From Branchipolynoe longqiensis (Eukaryota; Annelida; Polychaeta; Phyllodocida; Polynoidae): a stretch of 64,000 bases of DNA. Shown here one piece after another: positions 31,701-42,100 of the stretch (positions are counted from its first letter, which is position 1; every line of letters starts with the position of its first letter). The notes below the pieces were generated by a model. It had not been told where the DNA came from. It did not search any database and saw only the letters and a program-made list of their open reading frames with translations. Location of the stretch: positions 8,082,086 through 8,146,085 of the forward strand of contig CM059198.1 of NCBI GenBank assembly GCA_030323885.1, written 5' to 3'. A program made the position numbers and the translations under genes.

Positions 31701-32311
31701 CGGCCTCCTGATGGTTGGAACTGCCGGCGTGCCGACTCGCACTGTTGTATAGCATCCAGTATGTAGTCGGTCGTGTTCCCGGCGGATAACTGGTTGGCTT
31801 GGTGTTCGCTTAGACGGCACATTTCCTCACATGTTTGTAAAGTCAGTTTTGGTGTCTGGAGTAAGCGATCTCTCAGCTTGTCGCACCTGACTCCGCTTAC
31901 CAGTCTGTCCCGTAACAGGGATTCCTCTAGTGCATCGTACTCACATAGGCCAACTCGGTGTTTCAACTCCCGGATGTACGCGTCCATTGACTGTTGGCCC
32001 TGGTTATAGGTGTTGAATTTGTACCGGGTTACCGTGATGTTGGTTTTGCCCTCACAGTAAACCCGGAATGCCTCCTTTAGCGGTTGTAGTTTGTCTCGCT
32101 CGGCGGCGGTAAACCGCATCGATTGATGTAGTTTCTGCGCCTCGGTTCCGGCGACATGCAGGAATACCGAACACTGAACTTTTTCGCTCCTGCTTTGGAC
32201 TCCTGCTGCGGAGGCGTATATATTGAAAGCATGCAGCCATGTCTTCCAATTCGCGGAAATGTTTTCCTCCAAATTCAACGGGCCGGGAGGCTTCAACCCT
32301 GGTAGTGACAT
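28718..32311 (-). CDS. gag-pol: gag-pol polyprotein of element 2 (catalytically altered)
   Basis: 1,197 codons from ATG 32311. Gag occupies residues 1-about 225. Two knuckles follow: CGWCGYSH...C (228-242) and CDVCSKVGHFAKVC (249-262, CX2CX4HX4C). Protease DTG is at 324-326. Reverse transcriptase has SVVDAKSG (Asp533) but reads VVTDGILVY, so the second Asp of the pair is Gly596. RNase H includes QVDAS (Asp742) and Asp804. Integrase has a His/Cys region (HKTHQG, CTLCQQ) and catalytic Asp1018 and Asp1071; the third acidic position, 35 residues on, is Val1107 (SNGQAVRH) where element 1 has Glu. The conserved RICLDP box also reads CICLDP. Gag and pol share one frame, with no gag stop. The leader between LTR and ATG is only 29 bases. 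Confidence 0.95.
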   Translation of the reverse strand: MSLPGLKPPGPLNLEENISANWKTWLHAFNIYASAAGVQSRSEKVQCSVFLHVAGTEAQKLHQSMRFTAAERDKLQPLKEAFRVYCEGKTNITVTRYKFNTYNQGQQSMDAYIRELKHRVGLCEYDALEESLLRDRLVSGVRCDKLRDRLLQTPKLTLQTCEEMCRLSEHQANQLSAGNTTDYILDAIQQCESARRQFQPSGGRQQSYRRPAARGGQQSRNAASQPRCGWCGYSHRSDRDACPARGKTCDVCSKVGHFAKVCRSKTSTVNEITVGNADNDDEWQGDQDDTDLFVGEMSEDAQDWDQLWYETIPVGGRDIRFKLDTGSEANIIPRDAFTGLHAELNQAKCRLVTYSGERITPLGQVELQVRDHLLLFHITSSGCAILGKDACVRLHLLSRLDSISAEHDEQAMNMVKEFNDVFTGIGTIKVDAKIHIDKHVPPMVDAPRRIPHAIEDQVRKELDRMLHLGVIVEETEPTPWVNSITIVKKNDKICICLDPTKLNKAIERGPYPTRTIEEVVAKLNGAKYFSVVDAKSGYWQIQLDTESSKLCMFNTPWGRFRYTRLPFGIKTAGDIFIYEMNKILHGLKGVNVVTDGILVYGSTVQEHNDNLRAMLERARQVNLRLNPEKSSVCQTSVKYVGHVISAKGINPNTERVQAINDMPTPGNKQAVQLFLGMIAYVAKFVPNLAQITKPLRVLTQKETAWHWEEHHDKAFQKLKTMITHAPILRFYDVSKVITLQVDASKSGLGAALLQEGQPIAMASKALDDTQSSYAVIEKELLAICFGCTKFHNYLFGKKVGVETDHKPLVSIVNKPLHQLSARMQRMRMRLQNYDLELVYVKGSEMFIADALSRDHTTRTEPDNLFDNEISVAAIEVVKGCLQDIKAETTADPTLTEIGRLVDNGWPEDKKLMQKCATPFHTFRHDITRQGELLLKGNRIIIPTKLHKTMLEKLHKTHQGIIKSKRLAREHIFWPGMQTQLEDIIQRCTLCQQYRNRQHREPLTPHDIPRMPFNKIGADLFQVRDQHYLILVDYFSKYPEVIELQSTTSKSIIRAMQQTFGRHGIPATVVSDNGPQFASADYKEFAHEYGFETKFSSPHYPQSNGQAVRHIQTIKTMIKKANHENKDYNLFLLNFRNTPLVGLEASPAQLLMSRKLRSKLPSTDRQLKAKTVRVKQSQTEKAQTNQKKFVDHHENSSS

Positions 32312-32325
32312 GTCCGTCTAAGGTT

Positions 32326-32340
32326 CCACGTCTGACACCA
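32326..32340 (-). other. primer binding site of element 2
   Basis: TGGTGTCAGACGTGG immediately after the 5' LTR, the same class as element 1. Its first nine or ten bases complement a tRNA-Leu-type CTGACA plus CCA end. The tRNA-Leu gene at 49414 ends CTGTCA and does not fit. Confidence 0.75.
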
Positions 32341-32492
32341 TGTAATGTGATTAAGCGACCAACGACTGCACACGTTGAGGTCTAGTTACTTAATGCTTTA
32401 TTCAGCCCGTGCGATACCACTACACTGGTTCCTCCGCTCTGCTCGGTCCCGGCCGTCGCGCCGCTGCCCTGCAGATAACACCATACATAACA
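32341..32492 (-). repeat. 5' LTR of element 2 (152 bp)
   Basis: Identical to the 3' LTR, with TG...CA ends. It presumably carries the promoter for the minus-strand genomic RNA; no TATA box is obvious. Confidence 0.95.
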
Positions 32493-32497
32493 ACTGA
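32493..32497 (+). repeat. target-site duplication of element 2, right copy
   Basis: ACTGA, matching 27584-27588. Confidence 0.85.
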
Positions 32498-32524
32498 TGC
32501 CATCGAAGCACTGATCGCTTCAGG

Positions 32525-32854
32525 ATCCAGTTCTAGTGTAGTTTTTTGTTGTTGGTCCATTACTTGTTTAAGCAGGGGAAATTTCAGTCATAGACGACTG
32601 GTCTTCCTCATTCCACTGCTGGTCGATAGAAAGCCCGACCCTACACTTTTACCGACCCAAGGGATTTTTAACCTCCCACATCACATAGACATCGTATGAG
32701 AGCAACCGGCCTTTGATGATGCTGTAAGTTATACACAGCAGTGGAAATCCAAATTGGCAGAGCTGGGGGCATGGGGAATCGAACCGCCGACCCTCAGATT
32801 AGGAGTCTGACCTAGAAAAAAGTCAGACACTCTAACCACTCCGCCACAGAGAAC
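32525..32854 (-). mobile_element. SINE S4 (Ser/Leu-like tRNA head)
   Basis: On the minus strand the head GTTCTCTGTGGCGGAGTGGT carries an A-box-like region, and GGCGGTTCGATTCCCC is a B box. The body (CCACTGCTGTGTATAACTTA, GGGAGGTTAAAAATCCC) and tail AGCAGTGGAATGAGGAAGAC...CCCTGCTTAAACAAGTAATG follow. The tail is the one found on chimeric S3. A similar head appears at 63971-64000. Confidence 0.75.
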
Positions 32855-32879
32855 GTTGCATATCCTCTTGCATATCCTG

Positions 32880-33169
32880 ATTAGGATATTCTCTTCTGCT
32901 TTCCGCACACCATACAACAATGATGCAACACTGAAAAGCTAGCTGGAGTCTGACCTGTCAGAAAGTGGTAGGTACCCTTTCCGGGTTGCCCTTTGGTGTT
33001 TTTAGGATATGAAACCCCAAATGAGGCATTTAAGGTTGTTACGACAAAGAAAACACCAGTTAATGACTTCATTTTATTTGCTTGTCTTTCCGAAAGCTTC
33101 TGTGAACATAGTCATTTGACAAGCTCAATTGGAAAGTTTAGGAACTATCTTTTATTGTAGACAGGAGGG
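32880..33169. other. unassigned interval
   Basis: No gene or repeat recognised. Confidence 0.35.
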
Positions 33170-33378
33170 TGGGGGTGACCGAATCGGTAAAGCACAGGCT
33201 TCCCAGGTTGGCAGTTTGAAACTCGATCAACTCAAAGCAATGACTTACAAAGTTGGTGTTTGTCGCTGGCCGACCCATTGATTGGCATTGCAGGACAATG
33301 GGAGGGACTGGTTAGTTCAGTATCAGGATAATGTGGCTGAGTTAGACATTTGGTGTTGATGCTGGCGGTCTGGTCTAC
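33170..33378 (+). mobile_element. SINE S2, 3'-truncated copy
   Basis: Head GGGTGACCGAATCGGTAAAG and body through GCTGGCGGTCTGGTC; the tail is missing. Confidence 0.7.
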
Positions 33379-35409
33379 AACCAGCAAATAAACAAGCATT
33401 TTGTATTAGAGCAGTTTTCAACATCAATGTGTAAAAATATATGGATTTTTGGTTCGGAATTATATATTGGCAGAGAGCATTATTATTCTCGGGCGATGGA
33501 GTGGGGACCAAGGTTATGTAATAGAAAAGCAGTGGGTGCCCCACTCGCTGTGTGACATATTAGGCTATGTGAAATATATCTTAATACATAGTGCCCAAGA
33601 TTATGACGAGATGTTCCTATATAAGAGACAGTTAATGTTTGGTGAAGGGTTCCCTCTATGCACCAGTAAGTGTGCAAGTGGAGGAGAAGGACATTTTTAA
33701 TATATATATTTATTGTAACTGTCTGCAACTACCTGTTACCACAGGGCCGATGGGCAAGCCCACCGAGCCTGTATGCATACATTATGGACACCACCTGCAG
33801 CTGGGTTGAGTGACAGAAGCCCTATTAGGGCGTCACCCCCCAGGCTGTAGAGGGTGTCTGATTGGCTGGCTGTGGGAGGCCCAGTCACCTGCACCCCTTT
33901 GCCCCACCTGACCACACAAGCCTCATTCTGATGTTGATTATTCTAGACACTCTGATCTATATGATGCTACAGGCACTACTAACACACTTCTGGATGGATG
34001 CTAGAAGTGAACACAACCTTGTCTTGGCCAGGAACCCTTACACTCTGTCTGAGGCTCCACCTTTCATATACAAACTGAACTGTGTGCAACAACCATGGGA
34101 CTCCGGTTCAATGGGATGTCGGCACTGATTCCTATACATACTAAAGAGAGTAATGAGGCTCTGTGTGGCCAGAACGTAAGTAGTGAGGGTGATAGGTTGC
34201 TAGTAGGTGAACAGGAGTTGATGTCAATAAAGCACAACTTCTTCACTGTCAATCTTGCGTGACTTGCCTTCCCTTTCTTGCTTATGAGTTTGTTGGGGAG
34301 GGGCATCAGGTGTGAACTGACAGACAGTTGTCAGAGTGCACCTGGGAAGAGTAAGTGGTATTTCTGGGGCTCAGACGGCCGGGCATTCCAGTATATATTA
34401 CAAATGTATGTCTATAGAGGTGCCTTTTTCTCTTTCCGAAGAATCTCTGTCTGTATATATATATATATATTATATAATTAACTGTTTGTGGTGTAGCTTG
34501 CCTATAGCCTCGCCCATCCTCCGGTGCGACTGACAGTGGCCTACATCCGGTGGAGGAGAGGAGCGCACATGTGGCACCACCGGTACAGTGTTGAGTCTTA
34601 CAGAGTACAACAATAATCAAAATAATTCCCTTATGTATCCTTAGACTCGGATAATTCGTTATACATCATATATATACATGACAGAGAGTGGATAAGTCAA
34701 TACATAGCATGCATAGTATGCACGCCATCACGAACAAGTAAGATTCACAAAAGGGGCTCATATGGGTTATTGATACGCGACGAAGGAGGAACAGAGGTGG
34801 CGGTGGAGAAAAAACATGTTATTTAAGCAAAATAAAACGAGGCAATGACAATGACAAGGGAGGAACAATACAGTCGAGGAACAAGTCAATACAAATGACA
34901 AAGGAACAAGGTATATAAACAGGGTAGTCACACTCCAAGCGAGGACCTGCCGGCGAGGGGAGGCCAGGTAGAGTCAGGGGGGAGGGAGGACCCTCCACCC
35001 TAGGAAGAGAAAAAGAAAAAGATAAGAGAAAAGAAAAAGTATGGATGGGTGGGTGGGTGGAAAAAGTGAGGCAGCTGAGGGAGGGCAGGAGGCGGAGTGG
35101 CTGGAGGCAGCGGCGGGCGCGGTTATAAGGGCAGAGCCGAGGGGGGGGGGGGGGTGATGTATTAGTAACTATACCACCCGGCGGGCAGGGGGAGGGGGGG
35201 GTGTTCGTCCTCCTCCGCCGCGACTCAACCGCAATGCGAGCATTACGACCAAAGATTAACCAAGGTTGGATTAAACTTGATTAATAGCATTTTATAGTAT
35301 TTCATAAATATAGAAAAATTATGTTCCTGATGTTGCTATTTCCTCCAGTATTACCTTTTCACTGAGATCAAACATGCTATTTTTGAGAGAACAATCTTTA
35401 AATAACTTA
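33379..35409. other. unassigned 2-kb interval
   Basis: Short TA microsatellites (33702, 34458), (GGGT)n near 35047 and a G run at 35142-35153. Open frames are short and unrecognised. No gene or named repeat supported. Confidence 0.4.
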
Positions 35410-35657
35410 TATTTGAGGAGTTCGGGCGCAAAACCACGTAAACGCCGATCCAAAAATGGAGATAAACATTGGAATCAAACCTTCAAAAAGTGACTTTTAA
35501 TATATTCCTATTTTTGTTGTCCATTGCTCCATACCCATGTCATCATATTAAAATTGGAATTAATGAGAATTAAAATGATTTGCATGTATAAATCTTGTAT
35601 TTAAACTGCACGTTTGAATTGGTATTGACGTGGTTTGGCGCCTGAACTTTTCATTTC
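35410..35657. mobile_element. MITE M2 copy
   Basis: GTTCGGGCGCAAAACCACGT at the left and ACGTGGTTTGGCGCCTGAAC at the right. Confidence 0.75.
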
Positions 35658-36095
35658 GAAATAATGAGAAAAAAAACAGTTAGTTGGGGTTGAGAGCTCA
35701 ATTAAATGCAATGAATAAGTTATGTAGGCAGCGAATAAATCTCCTAGAGATAATCGGGTTATCAGAAGATGTCTATCGGGGCAAGGGGAATTGTATCATA
35801 GTAAAAAGGAAGGTACAGAAAAGGCAAGTATACCGATAGGTATTTGTGGACAAAGATGGCTTTTACCTGAAGTTTTCTTCTAGAACCTCGGCGAGGTTGT
35901 TGTTTGATGGCACGCGCATGCGCAGTCACGGCATTTCCGGGTTTGCACGCAATACCTGGAAAACTGGTACTTATGTGACATCATCAAAGAGCACAGAGGT
36001 ACCTGATGCTGTCTCAGCAAAATTACAACAGCAAATGTCATAGTTGCTTGTTTCAGTTACTTGCATTTGACATTTCTAGGAATTTGTTTGTTTAT
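35658..36095. other. unassigned interval
   Basis: No gene or repeat recognised. Confidence 0.4.
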
Positions 36096-36322
36096 TGTGG
36101 GTTTATATGCTAACAACTTCTAAGGTCATATCAGAATGGGGAAGGGCACCGACTTGTGACAGTGTACACTGATGGTAACTTGAAGTATAGTGCTGCCCCA
36201 CTGGGAGATTGGCCTGCTGGGATAATGACCCCACCTCCCATACAGATACACACCAGTCCTTGCCCTGTCCTAGTCATATCTGGTGCCAGGCTAGATAGTG
36301 ACAAGTATCAAGGTTTAAAGTC
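36096..36322 (-). mobile_element. SINE S2, head-truncated copy
   Basis: Minus-strand S2 body and tail, with CACAAGTCGGTGCCC and CTGATATGACCTTAGAAGTT. Confidence 0.7.
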
Positions 36323-36340
36323 TCTCTTTCTTTTTTTTTT

Positions 36341-36557
36341 TGCTACATTAGTTGTTTAAGCAGGGCAAATTTCAATCACAGACAATTGGTCTTCCTCATT
36401 CCACTGCTCCTTGCCCTATCCTAATAATGCCTGGCTAGGAAGTGACAAGTATCAATTTTTAAGTCATTGGATTGACTCGACCAGGATTCGAACCCACGAC
36501 CCCACGATCTACCACATGGGAGACAGACGCTCTAACTCATTTGGCCATCCCGTCTGG
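36341..36557 (-). mobile_element. chimeric SINE S3, second copy
   Basis: On the minus strand, head CCAGACGGGATGGCCAAATG, B box GGGTTCGAATCCTGG, short S2 body, then AAGGAGCAGTGGAATGAGGA and the S4 tail. It has the same junction as 21783-22010. Confidence 0.7.
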
Positions 36558-37389
36558 TTTTGCTTTGGCTTAGTTGGGAAACAAGTTCAAAACTATTGCA
36601 ATAGGCTGCATATGGTTGGTACCTCCCTGGGCTGTCACGTTGAATTACATAAGCGTAATAAAGACAAAGACAGGAATGTACGCTTCCACTGTTTATTCTT
36701 CCTGTCCACCCATCATGGCGTCACAAGACCAAGTGAGTCGCCCCCTGACCAGCCAGGTCGCCAGGAACCTTTCAAGGTATGGAGAGGCGTGAGCAGGGCA
36801 TTGTATGGGCAGTCCACCCTGGGACACGTCCACTCGCGAGCATGCCGTCACCTGAAGCAGTAGAACTGTGACAGTAGACAGTGGAGGTCATGCACCCACC
36901 TATGACAATTATACCATAACTAAGTCTTGAGCACTGTCACTTAACTCATCATGAAATAGTTTGCATTTGATACAGGAAGTTAAATATGTTACTTAGGATT
37001 GTGCAAACTTGATCGAGTCCAGCAGTTTGTTTTGTGTGGCTGCTGCATATAACATACTTTTAAGTACAACATAAAATGGCGATTATACCGCGTAGCCGGA
37101 GGCGTGGCATTCTATACTACATCAAATATAGCACGATAATACTATGCTCTCCTTTATGGGACGCAGGTATATCATTATATTTCCATATACATATATATGC
37201 AGACATTATATATATATACTTCTCGGCAGTGATTCCAGCATGTTTGTAGACCCCTTACTAAATAATAGTCACACTCACTACTAAGGCACCTTAAGAAGAT
37301 ATATATCAAAGAAACGAAGAGCCATATGTTTCCCATGATATATTTATATATTGTACAACATATTTATATAATATATCAATATATCCAAC
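36558..37389. other. unassigned interval
   Basis: AT-rich, with TATATA runs near 37180-37220 and 37340-37380. No gene recognised. Confidence 0.4.
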
Positions 37390-37566
37390 ATTGAGATAAA
37401 CATCGGAAATGTAATCTTCAAAAATTACATTTTTGTGCATTCCTATTGTTTTGTTGAGTGCAAGCAAAGTGGGATTACTGACAAAGAACATTCCACTCTG
37501 GTAAATATATGTTATTGTAATTACATCTTTTGATTGGCGTTTACAGGGTTTTATGCCTGGACTCTT
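37390..37566. mobile_element. MITE M2, left-truncated copy
   Basis: M2 interior (GAGATAAACATCGGAAATG, TTCAAAAATTAC) and right end GGCGTTTACAGGGTTTTATGCC. Confidence 0.65.
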
Positions 37567-37749
37567 ATATATCTGAAGAAATGATATACATGTATAGGTA
37601 TATATCCCCTACATAGCTACAGTGATACAGGCGTTTTCCTAGACCCCTTACTAATGTACATTCACTACTAAAGTGCATTAACACATCACTCAGATATTTA
37701 CCAAAGAAGACAGAGACCATGTATTTTTCCACAATATATTTATATAGAT

Positions 37750-37983
37750 ATGATGAGTTCAGGCGCAAAACCCAATAAACCGTAATCCCCACAAAAGAAT
37801 TAAAATAAAAGATTTGTACCTGAAAGTAATTTTAATTCTCATGAATTCCACTTTTCTTTTGATGAGATGATTAAGGAGCAATGAACAAAAAAATAGATCT
37901 CTGAAAAAAATATCCTGCTGAAGGTCTTAGTTTCATATTTATCTCAATTTTAGGATTGTCGTTTAGGGGGTTTGGTGCCTATA
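37750..37983. mobile_element. MITE M2 copy
   Basis: Left end GATGAGTTCAGGCGCAAAAC; right end GGGGGTTTGGTGCC, slightly truncated into a TA run. Confidence 0.7.
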
Positions 37984-37998
37984 TATATATGATCAGTC

Positions 37999-38391
37999 AG
38001 CCTCATGAAAATGGGCCAATTGGTGGTCAAATTAAGATGTTGGCATCATCATTCTTAAAGTGTAGTGCATTTCTTTGTTTCATATTAAATTATCCTAGAA
38101 ACAAATAAGGTTGTTGTGTTTTCTCTACCTTTACATTCAGGATAAATTTAAGAACTTTCCAAAACATCTGTCAATGCTAAACTATAATTATGCCGTTTGA
38201 CGCCGACATCCAATGCTCGACACCGACAACTTTAACAAATGTTGGGATTTTCTCTACCTTTACATTCATGATAAATTTAAGAACTTTCCAAAACATCTGT
38301 CAACGCTAAACTATAATTATGCCGTTTGACGCCGACATCCAATATTTGACGCTGACAACTTTCCCCAATTGGCCTATTTCCGTGAGCCTTA
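37999..38391. mobile_element. MITE M3 with an internal duplication
   Basis: The inverted ends are CTCATGAAAATGGGCCAATT and AATTGGCCTATTTCCGTGAG (three mismatches). Inside, a 129-base segment starting TTCTCTACCTTTACATTCA is present twice (38121 and 38250), including TTTGACGCCGACATCCAAT. Non-coding. Confidence 0.7.
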
Positions 38392-39019
38392 CTCATATAT
38401 ACCATTTATTTTCCCACGGTCCACCTGCCTATGTTAGGTGATCCTTACTATAAATAACCTAGAGTCGTATAAACTGTCGCATGGCATGCAGTGGGCTGAT
38501 CCATTATTCACAATGGATTCTATAATAGAATTCTGGGTAAACTCCAGGTACATTCACCGACAGTGATATACAGTTCCCAACCAGCAGCATCAGCACCTGT
38601 TTGCACATTATATATGTTGTTTTCATCCGCGTACTGGTTCACACAACCCCCCATCAATCCCTGCCTCCCGACCGGAAGTCGCCAACAATGTCCCACCCCC
38701 CAACCTCCTTCCCCCACCCTTCACCCACCCACACATCCCCCTCATTTGAGCTATTCTGTGTCATTTTAAATGCTTCCAAAAATTGTGGAAGCTTATAAAT
38801 GTATTATTTCTTATCAACTACTGTGATGTTTTTACTTTGTGAAATTACAATTATTGTGTTTTTTTGTTTAACCACCTCCCAACAAAAAAAGGAGATATCA
38901 GCTATTGGGGGTACATTTAACTTTAAACAGGTTTTAAAGACTAGGTATCCAGTTTTGTAGGATGGCTAACCCTGGAATCTGCGGTTGTGTAGACAAGGTA
39001 TAGTGAAATCAATACAGAC
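38392..39019. other. unassigned interval
   Basis: No gene or repeat recognised. Confidence 0.4.
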
Positions 39020-39315
39020 AAAGAGAAAGGAAGAGTATAAAGTGTAAAGAAGCGAGAGAGTCAAGACCTCTGGTTCATTATTTATATGGTTACATGGGTT
39101 CATTGTGGAATATCACACCACCCTTGTCCCCCAATGGGAAACAAGCATTCTTGGCCCTACCAATAGGGATCCAGCATTCCTGGTCGCCATGGTTACCAGT
39201 GGTCTGCCCACCACTCCCAAGCTGTGTGGCTCCCCTGGACACGACCAACCTTGAGCCTGAGTGTGGTGATCCCACCCAGCAGAGGGGGAGGGGGTAGGCT
39301 CTGGGTGCCCCTTAT
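39020..39315. repeat. possible terminal repeat R4, copy 2
   Basis: Weakly colinear with 19088-19372, which borders the tyrosine recombinase fragment. It abuts element B. Confidence 0.3.
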
Positions 39316-39912
39316 GGGCCTGTCACACTACAACGCTTCTCTCGGCGACCCGTCAGTGTTGAAAGTATTATGTTGCGCGTCGAGAAACGTCAAACTTTTC
39401 GGCGGTTTGGGGGAAAAGATCGGCGTCAGCACGGCGCGTTATGCGCGCGCGGCCAACGTGTGTCGACGCGCTGGGGAAAAAAAAAAAAAGTTTGGCGCGA
39501 CGTCTTCATTTAACCTTAACTGTTGCTAGGGCGTAAAACAAAAACGGCCCAGTTTGCGCAACGCGTGAGCAACGACCCTCCCGCGCGCGCGCCGTCTTCC
39601 TAGCGTTCCCATAACGTTATTCCGGCGTGTCCAATGCAGCGCGATGCGCGCCTAACGTCCTCCACGCTTCTTACCCATTTAGTCCCGCGCCTTGCCGGTC
39701 GCTGGTAGTTTTTGACATGTTCAAAACGATCGGCGACCAATAACGCGCGCCGACGTTGTCCGCCGACCGTCAACGTCCAAAATAGTGTACCGACGTGTAC
39801 CGACGCGCCGATAACGCGCCACCAGCGCTTCTCCATATTTCACCAAATATCGCCCAAAAACACCACACGTTGACGGGTCGCCGGCGAGAAGCGTCGTAGT
39901 GTGACAGCCCCA
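39316..39912. mobile_element. element B: CACACT-terminal, CGACG-rich element
   Basis: Ends GGGCCTGTCACACTACAACG at the left and CGTCGTAGTGTGACAGCCCC at the right. The inversion continues through CTTCTC and GGCGACCCGTCA, about 40 bases per side. The interior is rich in CGCG, GTCGGCG and CGACGTG words, very unlike the flanking AT-rich DNA. The central motif GTTTTTGACATGTTCAAAAC lies at 39708-39727. About 597 bases, no transposase. Confidence 0.75.
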
Positions 39913-42100
39913 TAACAAACAGACCTGCCAGCACTACTATGTCTATTTCCATCCCACTCAGGCACCACCAGCACTTACATATATATACATGCATGCGCTT
40001 GGTCACGTACACCTGATCAGTAATAGAACATTTGCATTCCCCCAATACCATAAATCGGAATATTTGACAAGGTGACTGCTGTCTGAAAAGATATGGGTGT
40101 TTGTTTTACTTCTGCACCTAAATAACCTAAATAGTGGTCACTAATAGTTTGCGTTTTAAAATGTGTAGTGGTATGAGTTGGGAGCAGCCATGAAAATAAC
40201 CCGGTTTAATTATGATATATTATATTGATATTGAAATTTGTCAAACAAAGTCTTGAACATTGCCATTTTAAGTTGATATTTGAGTTACATTATATGTTCT
40301 TATTTTGTTGCTGGCATACTCTGTGAGGGGTCGAAAGAGTAAAAAGAAAATCATTGTCAAATTGTCATTTCTTCCAGATATAGTTTAATTTGATAGTGGA
40401 GTGCCTTAGGCTCTGTCAGAAATGTTTCCCTAGCTCTCCATTAAAATAAAATAGTTCTAAGGAAAATAAAGATATTAAATCCTTAGTACAGCCCAAGTAA
40501 GTAACTACCTAAACTTATCGAAAGCAATATACTTAACAGCGTCATTAGACCTTAGTGCCTTACTAGCAACTAATGGAATTAACAAGATACAATAGAAATG
40601 TATGCAACATTGTTCATGTTGGCCACAACATGGGTAATTTACATACGGGAACAGAAGAGGACAAGGCAGAAATGGAAATAACAAAATTTATCGGAGAACA
40701 TAACCTGCAGGCAGGTCGGTCTTGGCTGGAGAACATATCGGTATCGTGTCTCGTGTCATAGTTAAATGACCGTGATATTAGTGTGGTATCGTATAGAGTA
40801 CCAATCAGGTTAGATGATGTCAAGATAAGTATCAAGCATATCGAACAATGATTAATCAATTAGGAATGAGACTAGTTACATGTTGATAAGTTTAGAGGAA
40901 ATGTTAGGATCAAGAAAGAGATGAGAGAGAGAATAACTAGCACAGACAACCAGCAGCCCTCAACCCCTCCCCCTTCCATGCATGATTATCGGGTGGGTGG
41001 GTGGGTGAAGCGACTTGCAAGGAGAAAGACCGGCGTGAAAGTGAAGTGCAAGATGGCAGTCAGTAACAGAGAAGTAGAGCAAGAAAGTAGTGCGAGAGAA
41101 AAGAGTGCCCGTGTTCCTGCCAGTAAATTATCCATGTTGAAAATCAACATGCGTAATTTAGCACGCAGGGCCGGCACCTATCTATTCAATAATATCTATT
41201 CACACGGCTTAATCAGCCTTGGCTCTGTACTGAACCCTTACCCCACCTGCAGGGTTACTATACACTATTACCTATAATCATATCGGCCTATTATGGTGCC
41301 AACTAATGAACTGATTAGACACTTTCAGCTGCTCCTGCAGCCGCCATACTTAGCGTTTGTGCCTAGCTGACCTAATTAAGTCATAACGTTTCATTCAAAT
41401 CATTATACCCTAGCAGCTGAACCAGACAACAGATATCAACACAGTGCCAGGTTTGTGAGCCTCCCACCCACCCCAAACTCAAGGGTAGATTCGAGGGGTT
41501 GAGCATCTGTTAGCATACATTAAGACTATATATACTCATTTCTGTTCGCTGTTACCATTATCGGCTTTAACAATAAATGCCACTTTAAACCTATGTCATC
41601 TCGCAGTGCTTAATTAGATGCAAATGGACTAACACAAAGAATGGTAAAAGCGGCATTTTAGATTGTTTGCAATCTACAAATAGCTACAACCCATAAACAA
41701 GCGAGCCAACATTGTTACTGAGACAACATTCAAAACATTTGAATCAAATGGGACTAGTGCTGCCCAGCGGTGAACACCAATGTTGACACACTTATATGTT
41801 ATGTGTAGGGTAAATAAATTAATCACACACACAAAATACTACTGAATAATGCTCCTCGTTTTGGGGGAGAGAGATTGCATATCTATATATATATATGCTT
41901 GTCTCGATATGACCTTCATTGGTACTAGGACATAAAACGCTCCAACAACCAACCAAATATAATCCAACAGAAATAACCCTAATCTACATTTATCGGAATT
42001 ACAATGACTCCAGAATAAGGAACTGAAAATTGTATAAGCGAAGAAAATAAACAACCAGCATATGACATTCGTATACAAATACAAATTGTAACTCTAGCCA
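39913..42100. other. unassigned 2.2-kb interval
   Basis: No convincing gene, RNA or repeat. Short TA and GGGT runs only. Confidence 0.4.

Larger units (their letters stand above)
27589..32492 (-). mobile_element. complete Ty3/gypsy LTR retrotransposon (element 2)
   Basis: A 4,904-bp minus-strand element with two identical 152-bp LTRs and a 5-bp target-site duplication (ACTGA at 27584-27588 and 32493-32497). It has a primer binding site, a single long gag-pol frame, a frameshifted integrase tail and a polypurine tract. Identical LTRs point to recent insertion. Despite that, reverse transcriptase and integrase each have a substitution at a catalytic position, and the integrase tail is out of frame, so this copy should not be autonomous. 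Ty3/gypsy is secure; the Mag-like lineage is inference from short LTRs, gag type and PBS. Confidence 0.95.

Noticed and set aside
28686..32009. Plus-strand and alternate minus-strand frames within element 2
   Set aside because: Shadows of the gag-pol frame; no independent motifs.
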